Virus record (IMG/VR): IMGVR_UViG_3300045973_000093
Span: 1 to 64,000 of that record
Origin: a virus
Reading direction: 5' to 3' (one strand)
DNA length: 64,000 bases
The notes under the pieces were generated by a model. That model searched no databases, had not been told where the DNA came from, and worked only from the letters and a program-made list of their open reading frames with translations. Within the stretch, counting starts at the first letter, position 1, and each line of letters opens with the position of its first letter. Both the position numbers and the translations under genes were made by a program. Shown piece by piece: positions 26,401 through 33,893 of the stretch.

Positions 26401-29400
26401 ACCGAGGGCGCTGCACTGCGTGCTTCGAGCGTCGTGCGTAGTGGCGTGGCGAACGCTGCGGCGTTCCTACGCAACACAGCCAAGGGCAGCATCGAACGCG
26501 CAGCTTTGATCGACGGACTGCGCACCATAGAGCGCACAGCGCACCGCGACGGCCTGTGGGACAAGCTGGTGCCGACAGAGCGCGGGCAGGCCAACGACTT
26601 GCAGGCTCGCAACGAGATGATCAACACCATCCAGAAGCGTGCCCGCAAGCTGCTGGAGTTGTTCGACGACGCGACGCACGTCGGCAAAGGTGCTGAGAAA
26701 CAGAGCGAGCGTGCCTCTGTTGATCTGCGCCGCAGCAAGTACCCACCTGCCGAGACACCAGCCGGTGAGATCGAGCAGATGAGCAAGCAGAAATCCAAGA
26801 CGACCGCGCCTGAAGATGGCGGCACTGAGAAGCCTCGCACTCACGACGAGCACACCGGCAATCGGGTCGGCGAAGAAGGTCGCCAGATGCAGCGCAAGGA
26901 TCAGGTCGCATCGCAGGATGCTGCACGCGTCTTCGGCGACGCCCACAAAGACTTGAAGTTCCGCCCGCTCTCGGGTGCTGAGAACGAAGCAGTCAAACAA
27001 CACCTCGATGAGCTTCGTGATCGGCTCGGCGATGCTATGCCAGAAATCGCTGGCGTCGCAGTTACGGACCACAACGGCTGGGCCGGTGAAGCGCACACGC
27101 CCACTGAAGGCAAGCACTACATCGCGCTATCTAGCAGCGTGTTCGACGACAAGACGCCGATGCTAGGTTCGACTGAAGGTAAGGTCGAACGTGCCATGCT
27201 GCACGAAGTGGCGCACGCGTACGACCGCAACGACGATAGTATTTCAAATCAGTCCGCGCACTTTCAAGACAGCGGGAAGTTTCGCAAAGAGATGCGCGAC
27301 GCGATGGCGCGACGCGAAGATCTGCACGATTGGTACTCGTACGTCGACGGCGCTAAGGACGCCGCTCGCGAACTGTACGCGCAGGCATTTACACTCTATC
27401 ACTACGCACCGGAGGTGATGCAGCATGAGCAACCAGAAGCCTACAAATTCTTCAAAGCACACGACAACGCCGTATGGAAACCAGTTGCCGATGGGCGGGC
27501 CAGCGAAGAAATACGTGCTCAAGCCGGGACAGAAACCGATCTACGGTCGGACACCCGCCAAAGCGCCCAAGACCCAGCCCGCGCATTCGGCAACGACACC
27601 CAAGTAGCGGCGTCGAAAGAGGAACAGGCCAAGTTCCACGAAGACATCGCCCGCCGCCTCGGCCCGGGCATGCAGTCTGCGCTTGAGCAGAACCTGTACG
27701 GCAAGAACGCCATCGGCAAGAAGATCCCAATCTCAGGCGAGTGGTCGCAAGGTCTGATTAAGGCCTCTGTGTTCGCCAAGAACCTGGGGCAGATCGGTGC
27801 GCACGAGTCGTTCCATGAGTTCTTCAACCGTTTGAAGGACCAGCCCCAAGCCGCCAAGGTGATGGACATCTTGAACAAGGCTGCGGACTCTCCCTACATC
27901 CAGCGCCAGCTCGAACGCTTGCTGGACGGCGAGATGGAAGCACTCAAGCAGATCAAGAAGGGCGCACCGCACTACCTCGAAGAGCGTCAGGCCTACATGT
28001 TTCAGTTTCACCAAGCTGGTCTCTTGAAGATTGGCCCTGAGACAGAGACCACATTCCAGAAGATCGCCCGTGTCTTCCGCACTATCACCGGCATGCTCAC
28101 CAACGACCAGAAGGCCGACCGCATCCTGCGCTCCTTCGACCGTGGTGAGATGCGCGGCGCCGACGCTGCTGCGCGTGTGCTGCACAACAACATCGAAGCA
28201 CGCGAGAACATGTACAAGGCCGTGAACTCAGCACTGAGTCCTGCGCTCACAAAACTCAGCCGCGTCGTGAACACCGCCGAGACGAACCTGCGTGCCAACG
28301 GCTACGACGACGTGCGCCGCATGTTCAAACGCAGCGTGGGTGAGTCTGGGCCTCAAGGGTTTCTGGACGCCAAAGACCATCAGATGAAGCAGTGGTCTAA
28401 CAAGGTCGCACAGATTTTCGACGGACTCCATCCGAAGGACTTAGAGCTGGCCGCACCCTACCTGCACTCAGGTGAACGTGCTACGGACCCAGCAGTCATG
28501 CGCCTCAATGCTCTACTCAAGGGCGGTAAGGTGGGTGGCAAGCAGGTCGAGGGTCTGCTGCCAGCCATGCACAAGTACCTGAACGAAGCAGGTGTGAAGC
28601 TGTGGGTGCCTGACAAGCTCGACCCGACGAAAGGTTCTTGGGAGCCGATGGGCCACGTAAAGAACTACTTCCCGCGTGTGCTCGACACGTCCCAACTCGT
28701 GCAGCGCGGCGATGAGTTCGCCACCGACCTCATGAAGCACAACAGCGCAGAGCTGAACAAGATGGCCGCAAGCATCAACGCTGAGACCAAGGACAAAGAA
28801 GGATTCGTGCCGACCACTGGTGAAGCACTGGCGAAGGCGATCACGAACCGCATGATTCAAGGTTTTGGTCAGGCCGACCTCAGCGAGACCAGCAGCGCCG
28901 TAGGCTTCAGCCCGTTCATGCAGGCTGTGAACCGCCGCACGTTGGAGTGGCTGCACCCAGAGGTCTTGAAAAAGTGGGGCGAGAAGGATGTGGCGAAGAT
29001 CCTGAACTCCTACGTGGCTCAGGGCGTCAAGCGTGCCGAGTACGTGCGCCGCTTTGGTAACGGTGGTGAGAATCTGAAGGCGGCACTCGAAGCAAAGTAT
29101 GAAGACCACGTGCAGAAGCTGGTCGACGGCGGCATGAAGAAAGAGGAAGCCGAAGCCAGAGCACTCAAGGTCGCAGCCAACGCAGCCAAGGACGTGATGG
29201 CGATGGAGGGCACGCTGGGCTACAACATCAGCAACGGCATGCGCCGGTTCCAGAACTCAGCGATGGTGTACGAGAACATGCGCACGCTCTCGATGAGCTT
29301 GTTCTCTCAGTTCATCGACCCTATGAACATGGTGGTGCGCGGCAGCACGATGGGCGACGCATGGAGCGCATACAAGCGCGGCATGCGTGAAGTCGCAGCC

Positions 29401-30276
29401 TCCATCAAGGGCGAGCACATCAAGGATCTGGACAGCATGATTGCTGACCAAGTGGGTACGACCGACGCAGGCGGCATGCTCGCGGCCTACGGTCAGCTCT
29501 ACAGCTCGCAGTACATGGGTGCAGGTTTCCGCAAGGCCAACGACATGCTGTTCAAGTACAACGGTATGGAGGGCTTCAACCGTGGCATGCAGGTCGCAGG
29601 TACTCGCGCTGCGATCAACTTCATCAAGCGTCACGTGGAGAAGCCCAACGAGCGCAGCAAGGACTATCTGGCCGAGCTGAACCTCAAGGCTCGCGACGTG
29701 AAGATCGACAAAGATGGCGAGCTGGACTACACCGATCCGAAGATTCAGCAGGCGATTCATCAGTGGGTAAACGGCTCTGTTATGCGCCCCAACGCAGCAC
29801 AGCGTCCGGCCTGGGGCAGCGACCCGCACTACATGGTCTTGTGGCACATGAAGCAGTTCGCTTACACGTTTCACGACGTGATCATGAAGCGTGCCATGCA
29901 CGACTACAAGAAGTACGGCGACATGGGTCCGGCTGGCGTGCTGGCCGCGACATACGCACCAATCATGATCGCCAGCGACGCCATGAAGAGCATGCTGGTG
30001 ACAGGACAAGAACCCGGCTGGATGAAGGCAGGACTGGGTTCTGAGATCGAGCACGGCGTCATGCGTGCCGGTCTTGCAGGCAAGTTCCAGCCTCTGGCTG
30101 ACGTGGCCCTCACACCGGGCCGAAGCATGCTGGGTCTGGGTGGTCCGCTCGTAGAGCAGATCACTCAACTCGCAGATCAAACCCCCCACGACGCGGCTGT
30201 GAATGCGCTCCCAGGTGCAAACCTGTGGAACATGCTCGGCGGTCACAACCACATCGAAGTTCAAGGAGAAGACTGA
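23467..30276 (+). CDS. Giant polyvalent internal virion protein with zincin motifs (2269 aa)
   Basis: The largest gene of the window. The N-terminal 200 residues include Gly/Ala hydrophobic segments (PMAVAKPVLGGLAGAAVGAF) that could insert in a membrane. Two HExxH zinc-protease motifs are visible: HEVAHAYD at residue 1246 and HESFHEFF at 1446. In between and after are long charged helical regions. The C-terminal 600 residues (with KQFAYTFHDVIMKRAM and PIMIASDAM) resemble the terminal domain of large polyvalent phage proteins. I see no RNA-polymerase motifs. It is probably ejected into the cell, where it may cut the cell envelope or host proteins. The domain naming is inference; motifs are seen directly. 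Confidence 0.75.
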   Translation: MAVITPLGGNTALTPVTQAPDGYPVENEQGGALNQAARSLKSSLLSGDANSAAHDYFDALSKGDRKKAKQHGLRAQQLMQEASDAAPRVQSLGDVHGAGDAGDWLAAQAGAAPMAVAKPVLGGLAGAAVGAFHGGASGAAVGGTLGGLGAMYPDMRNAAMMEHMQALDGQDPTQTQAQEALNQGSWQAVGQTLPYAIAPEIGAAGRVFGGKAVLPAAKSLTGSLTRGAVLQGGAGAASSEIGHKFQDQYNPNRDKSHDAMANIDAAAGNALIGVPFEAVGHAGQAVHGTLDAGLDLGAKGAKVAGKAAMALGGKGAEAAKQAWDNRPKDLTEAAVRTGEAAADAHTAVEDAFTRFTQRGKDADVDTLLKPQGKDMDQATWRVDTADKHKATSNVVDKISRDPGSYPDFVRQAAEDYANSSKMGESWRPVRDAINDWKRSVDIADSITELSNHVADKGGKLAADVAKAGEAVKDAYQGRRDTRSNAQAPDDKFIPILADAIAPHLGLRTEAVQQRVAPVAARALHDWIAGGMADRDGSIAAPRSLLRLLPKDPINGLSKVIDLMHRQGVIDAVDYKNKAAVLKDAQQQIHTTSKVVGLLKDRLLPTEEATMDPTQRRSLIDAMATGKLDEKTADKWFGPNAGNVLDDLSNMGLYKRQKDIVGTTAEHVPGEEPNTVVERHEYHHYREARGDSPAEPYRRKGFSTPDPETGEMTSHDEHAAARQQKLQDVNKSAVQKVGYLDYLREQYGHDPETLMGHATEFMSRKQDEIMKIKGKGSPDEKANANWYVLRETLAGDRGEATNIDPKEFATLGKTSKWAEQVNHDEYGTIKKGRIWLERKNADGTVSQFATSTHKIIQNMLSRSKAEGGGSEMSGLAGQHRLLMQGLSGLAENEALTGRIGYKLRDNQKEPTWLGKNGKLPPELPMLGNKGTLGAAEKLAHNALKREIVRSTETQERQEAAQVAEQPKPATARDKAAVAATEGAALRASSVVRSGVANAAAFLRNTAKGSIERAALIDGLRTIERTAHRDGLWDKLVPTERGQANDLQARNEMINTIQKRARKLLELFDDATHVGKGAEKQSERASVDLRRSKYPPAETPAGEIEQMSKQKSKTTAPEDGGTEKPRTHDEHTGNRVGEEGRQMQRKDQVASQDAARVFGDAHKDLKFRPLSGAENEAVKQHLDELRDRLGDAMPEIAGVAVTDHNGWAGEAHTPTEGKHYIALSSSVFDDKTPMLGSTEGKVERAMLHEVAHAYDRNDDSISNQSAHFQDSGKFRKEMRDAMARREDLHDWYSYVDGAKDAARELYAQAFTLYHYAPEVMQHEQPEAYKFFKAHDNAVWKPVADGRASEEIRAQAGTETDLRSDTRQSAQDPARAFGNDTQVAASKEEQAKFHEDIARRLGPGMQSALEQNLYGKNAIGKKIPISGEWSQGLIKASVFAKNLGQIGAHESFHEFFNRLKDQPQAAKVMDILNKAADSPYIQRQLERLLDGEMEALKQIKKGAPHYLEERQAYMFQFHQAGLLKIGPETETTFQKIARVFRTITGMLTNDQKADRILRSFDRGEMRGADAAARVLHNNIEARENMYKAVNSALSPALTKLSRVVNTAETNLRANGYDDVRRMFKRSVGESGPQGFLDAKDHQMKQWSNKVAQIFDGLHPKDLELAAPYLHSGERATDPAVMRLNALLKGGKVGGKQVEGLLPAMHKYLNEAGVKLWVPDKLDPTKGSWEPMGHVKNYFPRVLDTSQLVQRGDEFATDLMKHNSAELNKMAASINAETKDKEGFVPTTGEALAKAITNRMIQGFGQADLSETSSAVGFSPFMQAVNRRTLEWLHPEVLKKWGEKDVAKILNSYVAQGVKRAEYVRRFGNGGENLKAALEAKYEDHVQKLVDGGMKKEEAEARALKVAANAAKDVMAMEGTLGYNISNGMRRFQNSAMVYENMRTLSMSLFSQFIDPMNMVVRGSTMGDAWSAYKRGMREVAASIKGEHIKDLDSMIADQVGTTDAGGMLAAYGQLYSSQYMGAGFRKANDMLFKYNGMEGFNRGMQVAGTRAAINFIKRHVEKPNERSKDYLAELNLKARDVKIDKDGELDYTDPKIQQAIHQWVNGSVMRPNAAQRPAWGSDPHYMVLWHMKQFAYTFHDVIMKRAMHDYKKYGDMGPAGVLAATYAPIMIASDAMKSMLVTGQEPGWMKAGLGSEIEHGVMRAGLAGKFQPLADVALTPGRSMLGLGGPLVEQITQLADQTPHDAAVNALPGANLWNMLGGHNHIEVQGED
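24640..24656 (+). repeat. Intragenic copy of the TCTAACG motif
   Basis: TCTAACGTAGTCGATAA lies inside the giant gene and matches the best intergenic copies at most positions, including AACGTAGTC and GATAA. It could be an internal promoter or operator, or chance coding sequence (encodes SNVVDK). Confidence 0.3.
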
Positions 30277-30698
30277 TGACGCCGCCGACCCCGACGCCAC
30301 CGGATGACGGTTTTTTAGAGTTCACGAACAGCGAGTTTCGCGAGCGCCGCAGCGACCCGAGTTCGCAGACTTACTACCTGCTGTTTCGCCAGATGGCCGA
30401 CAAGATTGAAGAGCTGTCGCACGACATCAAGGACGTGAAGGCGAAAGTCAACCTCAACCACGCGACGTACATGGAGCACACCGAACGTGCTGTGACCACA
30501 GCGCTCAACGCTGCGTTCCCCGAGGGAGACCCGGAGGGGCACCGCAAGCACCACGAGATCGTGATCGAGCGCGAATCAGAGCGGCTTGCGTTTTGGAAAA
30601 AGATGCGCGAGGAGGTGGGTAAGTGGGGCATCACCGGTGTGCTCGGCCTGATCGGCCTTGCTGTGTGGAAGTTTTTATTGGGAGGACCTGTGAAATGA
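30276..30698 (+). CDS. Membrane-anchored protein of the lysis region
   Basis: 140 aa from the ATG overlapping the giant gene's stop (AAGGAG 7 nt upstream). A soluble charged part (residues 1-115, with HRKHHEIVIERESERLAFWKKM) is followed by one C-terminal transmembrane segment (WGITGVLGLIGLAVWKFLL). This C-tail-anchored layout recurs next to phage lysis genes. It might be a holin accessory protein or antiholin, but no family function is known. Its stop overlaps the next start (ATGA). Confidence 0.6.
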   Translation: MTPPTPTPPDDGFLEFTNSEFRERRSDPSSQTYYLLFRQMADKIEELSHDIKDVKAKVNLNHATYMEHTERAVTTALNAAFPEGDPEGHRKHHEIVIERESERLAFWKKMREEVGKWGITGVLGLIGLAVWKFLLGGPVK

Positions 30699-31099
30699 AG
30701 ATCGAAGTAATCAGACCAGAAACCTGCGGCGCTAGCTGCACCATCGGAGAAATGTATGTCGACGGAGTATTCAAGTGCTACACGCTGGAGGACGTTGTTC
30801 GCCCAGCGGGTGAGAAAGTTTTTGGGGAGACTGCTATCCCTTTCGGCACCTACCGTGTCGACATCACTCACTCCCCTCACTTTGATAGAGACCTTCCACT
30901 CCTTCTGGAAGTGCCGGACTTCTCCGGGGTCAGAATTCATCCAGGGAACACAGCAGCCGACACGGAAGGCTGCATCTTGGTCGGACTCGGCAAAACAGAA
31001 GACACCATCACCCAGTCAAGACTTGCCTTTGATGGACTGTTCACTGAAATTAGGGATGCCATCGAGCATGGTGAAGAAGTCTGGGTCGAGGTGAAATGA
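30695..31099 (+). CDS. DUF5675 family protein, candidate endolysin
   Basis: 134 aa from the ATG after GGAGG. The order CYTLEDVVRP, KVFGETAIPFGTYRV, SPHFDRDLPLLLEVPDFSGVRIHPGN and DTEGCILVG is characteristic of DUF5675. His82 and Cys93 in the IHPGN-x6-EGC block recall the His/Cys pair of L,D-transpeptidase-like folds, suggesting a peptidoglycan-active enzyme. It sits between membrane-protein genes and the holin/spanin set, and no classical lysozyme or amidase is visible in the window, so it is the best endolysin candidate. It has no signal peptide, so it would need a holin. Confidence 0.75.
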   Translation: MKIEVIRPETCGASCTIGEMYVDGVFKCYTLEDVVRPAGEKVFGETAIPFGTYRVDITHSPHFDRDLPLLLEVPDFSGVRIHPGNTAADTEGCILVGLGKTEDTITQSRLAFDGLFTEIRDAIEHGEEVWVEVK

Positions 31100-31305
31100 T
31101 GTCGATGCTCGACGAAGTCAACCCGCTGGACGTGCGCCTGTCATCCGAGGAAGCGCTCGCTCTGTATCGAATGATTCAGAAGCGCGAGCAGTACGTCGGT
31201 CAAGGGCGCAGTCGTGAGGCCCACGGACTCGGTACTGGGATTCACATCATGTGGCGCACGCTGACAGGCGAGGTGCCGAAATCAACCATGCTGGGGGACA
31301 TATGA
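31096..31305 (+). CDS. Small lysis-region protein, unknown
   Basis: 69 aa, coupled to the DUF5675 stop by ATGA and to the next start. It is mixed charge and helical (LDVRLSSEEALALYRMIQKREQYVGQG), with no membrane segment or catalytic motif that I can recognise. Its place in a tightly overlapping lysis operon supports translation. Confidence 0.55.
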   Translation: MMSMLDEVNPLDVRLSSEEALALYRMIQKREQYVGQGRSREAHGLGTGIHIMWRTLTGEVPKSTMLGDI

Positions 31306-31604
31306 GCTACACCGCCTACATCTACGCAGCATGCGTGTTCGTCTTCGCCTTGGTACTCATTTACTGGACGCGCAAGCACCCAGAGTTCACGCTGACAGAC
31401 CTCATCACTGGGGACAACGGCAAGGTCAGCCTGCGCAAGTTCGGCGCTCTGGTCGCTCTGTTTTCCAGCACGTGGGTGTTCGTCACGTTGACGGAGCAGG
31501 GGAAGCTGACCGAGTGGTTCTTCACTGGTTACATAGCGGTGTGGGCTGCGCAGAAGGTCGTCACCGACGTGGCGGCATCAATGAACAGCGGAGGTAAATC
31601 ATGA
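31302..31604 (+). CDS. Candidate holin, three membrane helices
   Basis: 100 aa. Hydrophobic segments at about 3-21, 45-63 and 70-87 separated by short charged loops, plus a polar C-terminus (NSGGKS). Size, helix number and position between the endolysin candidate and the spanins fit a class I-like holin. The middle region LRKFGALVALFSSTWVF is distinctive. The start overlaps the previous stop (ATGA type) and the end overlaps Rz. The assignment is by topology and context. Confidence 0.65.
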   Translation: MSYTAYIYAACVFVFALVLIYWTRKHPEFTLTDLITGDNGKVSLRKFGALVALFSSTWVFVTLTEQGKLTEWFFTGYIAVWAAQKVVTDVAASMNSGGKS

Positions 31605-32101
31605 ACTTTTTAGGACCGTATAAATATGTGGTGGATTTCTTGGTTATTGCCGTTCTGGTTGGTGCTGCCGCTCTCGGAGTACACAAGTACAACACGTACC
31701 AGCAGGACATTGGAGCTGCCCGAGTTCAGGCCCAGTGGGACAGAGAGAAAGCCGCAGACGCAGTGGCGAAAGCCCAAATGATTCAGGATCAGAAAGCCAA
31801 GGGTGAAGACCTGCAACACGCGATGGACACACAAAGGAGTCAGACAAATGCGCAAATCACTTTACTTAATTCTTCTCTTGCCTCTGCTATTACTGGGCTG
31901 CGCGAGCGCCCCTCGCGTGATAGTTCAGGCGGTGTGCCCCGCGATCCCGCAACTGGAGCAGCCGTCGGCGGAACAGGAGCCACTCTTCTCCGACAGGATT
32001 CAGAATTTCTTGTCAGGGAAAGTGCCCGCGCAGATAAGCTACGACTTGAACTCGTCGACTGCCAAGCTGCCTACGGTCGGGCACGCGCCGCAGTAAATTG
32101 A
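31601..32101 (+). CDS. Rz: Rz-like inner-membrane spanin
   Basis: 166 aa. One N-terminal membrane anchor (about 10-27, VVDFLVIAVLVGAAALGV), then a long periplasmic coiled coil rich in Gln/Ala/Asp, then the C-terminal TLLRQDSEFLVRESARADKLRLELVDCQAAY block typical of Rz proteins. It spans the periplasm and, with Rz1, disrupts the outer membrane in the last step of lysis. The companion Rz1 gene is embedded within it in another frame, a classic arrangement. Confidence 0.88.
   Translation: MNFLGPYKYVVDFLVIAVLVGAAALGVHKYNTYQQDIGAARVQAQWDREKAADAVAKAQMIQDQKAKGEDLQHAMDTQRSQTNAQITLLNSSLASAITGLRERPSRDSSGGVPRDPATGAAVGGTGATLLRQDSEFLVRESARADKLRLELVDCQAAYGRARAAVN
31848..32096 (+). CDS. Rz1: Rz1-like outer-membrane spanin lipoprotein, embedded in Rz
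   Basis: 82 aa in a different frame, lying wholly within Rz, from the ATG after a GGAG-type site. MRKSLYLILLLPLLLLGC is a lipoprotein signal with an LLGC lipobox and Cys18. The mature part is about 65 residues with several Pro and Gln, as usual for o-spanins. A longer reading upstream is possible, but this start gives the proper signal peptide. Confidence 0.88.
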   Translation: MRKSLYLILLLPLLLLGCASAPRVIVQAVCPAIPQLEQPSAEQEPLFSDRIQNFLSGKVPAQISYDLNSSTAKLPTVGHAPQ

Positions 32102-32134
32102 ACGCAGCCGCATGGCCCATGCAAGGAGAAAATA

Positions 32135-32500
32135 ATGACCGCAAAATGTGCTGAATTGGTGATGCGCTGTTTCGAGGCCAGGACTCAGGCCCACGTCGCG
32201 CACCTGACGACGAACTCGTATGCAGAACACAAGGCGTTGGACGAGTTCTACAACGGGATAGTGGATCTGGCCGACAGCTTCGCCGAGGCCGCTCAAGGTC
32301 GATACGGACTGTTAAAGTACCCGGCGTCCAGCCCGAAGGTCGGAGACCGCAGCCACCCAGAATCGATCCCGACGGAGCTGCGCCAGTGGATCGATGGTCA
32401 CCGCGACGAATGCACAAAGCACCGCGAGCTGCAGAACCTAATCGACGAGATTCTGCACTTATGCGACAGCACGATCTACAAGTTGCAGCAGCTCTCGTAG
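32135..32500 (+). CDS. DUF5856 family protein (Dps/ferritin-like helices)
   Basis: 121 aa with RBS AAGGAG. The HVAHLTTNSYAEHKALDEFYNGIVDLADSFAEAAQG stretch fits DUF5856, a helical phage family that recalls Dps-type bundles in its spaced His/Asp/Glu residues. A later CDSTIYKLQQL helix closes the protein. The biological role is unknown. It is the last rightward gene before attP, a place where lysogenic-conversion genes often sit. Confidence 0.75.
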   Translation: MTAKCAELVMRCFEARTQAHVAHLTTNSYAEHKALDEFYNGIVDLADSFAEAAQGRYGLLKYPASSPKVGDRSHPESIPTELRQWIDGHRDECTKHRELQNLIDEILHLCDSTIYKLQQLS

Positions 32501-32514
32501 GGTAATTTCTGGGT
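32500..32514 (+). repeat. Candidate integrase arm site, left
   Basis: GGGTAATTTCTGGGT. The first 14 bases recur exactly 240 bp away on the other side of the attP core. Such paired short repeats are typical of tyrosine-integrase arm sites. Confidence 0.65.
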
Positions 32515-32522
32515 AATCGAAT

Positions 32523-32539
32523 GACGTCTACAGGACGTC
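32523..32539. repeat. Paired GACGTC palindromes
   Basis: GACGTC at 32523-32528 and again at 32534-32539 (11-bp period) between the left arm site and the attP core. Possible binding site of an accessory factor such as an excisionase; only the repeat itself is seen. Confidence 0.35.
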
Positions 32540-32570
32540 GTACGAAGTCTCAAAGCGTCACGCCACTGGT

Positions 32571-32586
32571 AAACCTAACGTAGTCA
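32571..32586 (+). promoter_or_regulatory. Degenerate TCTAACG motif near attP
   Basis: AACCTAACGTAGTCAA is a weaker relative of the phased motif (CCTAA then TCAAC 10 bp later), directly before the tRNA core. Confidence 0.3.
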
Positions 32587-32596
32587 ACGGCATTTA

Positions 32597-32646
32597 CTGC
32601 ATTCACACTGCAGGGGTCGCAAGTTCGAAACTTGCACTGCCCACCA
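32597..32646 (+). other. attP core: 3' half of tRNA-Val(CAC)
   Basis: The sequence folds as the anticodon arm (5-bp stem 32597-32601/32609-32613, loop TTCACAC, anticodon CAC), variable loop, T arm (GCAAG/CTTGC with TTCGAAA loop, 32619-32635), acceptor 3' strand ACTGCCC, discriminator A and CCA (32644-32646). The D arm and 5' acceptor strand are missing, so it is not a functional tRNA gene. It is the identity segment that restores the host tRNA-Val after integration. Confidence 0.9.
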
Positions 32647-32654
32647 TAACGAAC

Positions 32655-32694
32655 AGCCCCGAAACCCACTATCCATGCGGGTTTCGGGGCTTTT
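32655..32694 (+). terminator. Rho-independent terminator beyond attP core
   Basis: A 13-bp perfect stem (32655-32667 with 32679-32691, AGCCCCGAAACCC arm) followed by TTTT. It may stop late transcription before it enters the leftward integrase gene, or be part of the host-derived tRNA downstream sequence. Confidence 0.85.
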
Positions 32695-33738
32695 CTACTT
32701 CTTGGGAGGCTCCACAGATGTCTGCGGTGTTTGACCCTCGGGTAATTTCTGGGGTAAGACTACATGGGAAAGTTTATCGAGCGCAGCGCGTTGTTCAGCG
32801 ACCTGCAGATGAGCGTAACGCTGTGTTGTGTTGGTGTGCGCGTGGCCGAGTATGCGTCCGATGGTGTAGAGGTCAACACCGTGGGCGAGCAGGATGCTGG
32901 CGCAGCTATGCCGAAGGTCATGAAAATTAACATGCTCAAGGCTGGCCTTTTCTCTGGCACGACGCCACGCACTTTTCACGCCCTCGAAGTTGACGCTGAC
33001 GGGGAAGTACTGCAGCCACGGACGTAGTGCAGGGACGATAGGCACGACACGGGTGCGCTTCGTCTTCGTTGTCTGTGAGGTTAGGGTGATCGTGTCGTCG
33101 CTGATGTAGACGGCCTCCAGCTTGAGCAGCTCACCGCGACGTGCGCCAGTCAAGAGTGCGGCCCAGATGATGGCCTGAATCTGCGGCGTGCAGTGCTGCG
33201 CAATACTACGGACCTGCTCCACGCTGAGAAACACTTCGCGTTTGTTGTTCACTGCCAAGGGCTTAATCCTCAGTCCGTAGTTCTCAGGAATGAGGTTTTG
33301 GTCCCAGGCCAGTGACAAGCCCTTCTTGATTGTTGCGAGCGACCGGTTGATAGTGGCGGCTGCGTACGCAGGCCGAAGCTCGCCGGTCTTCTCGTCTTTG
33401 ATTTTCTTGCACATGTCTTTAACCACGTGGGCCGCGAACTCCCGTGCCTCACTCGCACGGTACTTCTTCGCCCACGGGACCATGCGCAATGCAGCGTAGT
33501 CTTCGCCGTCGTGACTCAGACCGTAGTGCTGCGTGTACAGCTCCACGATCTTCGCCATCGGCGGGTCGCCGGGGATGCTCACCTGCTTGGCGTCTTTGCC
33601 GACCGCCAGCCGTAGTTGAGCCTCTACGCGCTTGGCATCACCCTGAGTCGCACCTGCTTTAAGGGTGCGGTGGATGCGCTTGCCTTCGACCATGATCTGG
33701 ACGTGCAGACGTCCGCGCTCGTCCGAGTAGATAGACAT
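32695..33738 (-). CDS. int: Tyrosine integrase
   Basis: 347 aa. I choose the ATG at 33738 because AGGAG lies 6 nt upstream on the minus strand; a TTG 18 bases earlier has no such site. The N-terminal arm-binding/SAM-like part is followed by the catalytic domain: Arg in TGARRGELLKLE (about residue 195), HDLRH with HxxR (about 272), LGHAHTNTTQRYAHL with the nucleophile Tyr at about 308. It catalyses recombination between attP, which lies just past its 3' end, and a host tRNA-Val gene. One candidate arm site lies inside its 3' coding end (VLPQKLPEG). Confidence 0.95.
   Translation of the reverse strand: MSIYSDERGRLHVQIMVEGKRIHRTLKAGATQGDAKRVEAQLRLAVGKDAKQVSIPGDPPMAKIVELYTQHYGLSHDGEDYAALRMVPWAKKYRASEAREFAAHVVKDMCKKIKDEKTGELRPAYAAATINRSLATIKKGLSLAWDQNLIPENYGLRIKPLAVNNKREVFLSVEQVRSIAQHCTPQIQAIIWAALLTGARRGELLKLEAVYISDDTITLTSQTTKTKRTRVVPIVPALRPWLQYFPVSVNFEGVKSAWRRAREKASLEHVNFHDLRHSCASILLAHGVDLYTIGRILGHAHTNTTQRYAHLQVAEQRAALDKLSHVVLPQKLPEGQTPQTSVEPPKK
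32740..32754 (+). repeat. Candidate integrase arm site, right (inside int)
   Basis: GGGTAATTTCTGGGG, sharing 14 bases with the site at 32500, followed by GTAA as in the left copy (TAA after one base less). It lies within the integrase C-terminal codons. Confidence 0.6.
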
Positions 33739-33893
33739 TCTCTTGCTCCTAGCCAAGTTTTGACATCGGCAAGATCGTACCTGTGGGTGCGCACGCCGAC
33801 ACTGAGATACGGGAGTCCCTGCTGCTCAAGGCGGCGTACTGTGGACTCAGAAATGTTGAGCGCAGCACAGAGCTGCTGTCGAGTGAGATTCAT
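33624..33893 (-). CDS. Excisionase-like helix-turn-helix protein
   Basis: 89 aa from the ATG preceded by TAGGAC. The first 50 residues, MNLTRQQLCAALNISESTVRRLEQQGLPYLSVGVRTHRYDLADVKTWL, form a winged helix-turn-helix of the MerR/Xis type. It overlaps the integrase start by about 115 bases and is coupled to the upstream gene by ATGA. The basic, Ser-rich tail (KASASTAPLKQVRLRVMPSA) lies within the integrase frame and may be less conserved. Function as recombination directionality factor is inferred from fold and position. Confidence 0.75.
   Translation of the reverse strand: MNLTRQQLCAALNISESTVRRLEQQGLPYLSVGVRTHRYDLADVKTWLGARECLSTRTSADVCTSRSWSKASASTAPLKQVRLRVMPSA

Noticed and set aside
23467-30276. 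N4-type virion RNA polymerase in the giant protein
   Set aside because: No T7-like RNA-polymerase motifs (for example DxxGR or the catalytic HDS-type motif C) are visible; size and position alone are not enough.
29257-30300. Minus-strand 347-aa frame opposite the giant protein C-terminus
   Set aside because: Cys/His/Val-rich shadow with no start signal, overlapping a clearly coding plus frame.
32597-32646. A functional tRNA-Val gene
   Set aside because: Only the anticodon arm to CCA is present; D arm and 5' acceptor strand are missing, as expected of an attP identity segment.
33754-33756. TTG start for the integrase
   Set aside because: No ribosome site precedes it, whereas the ATG at 33738 has AGGAG at a proper distance.
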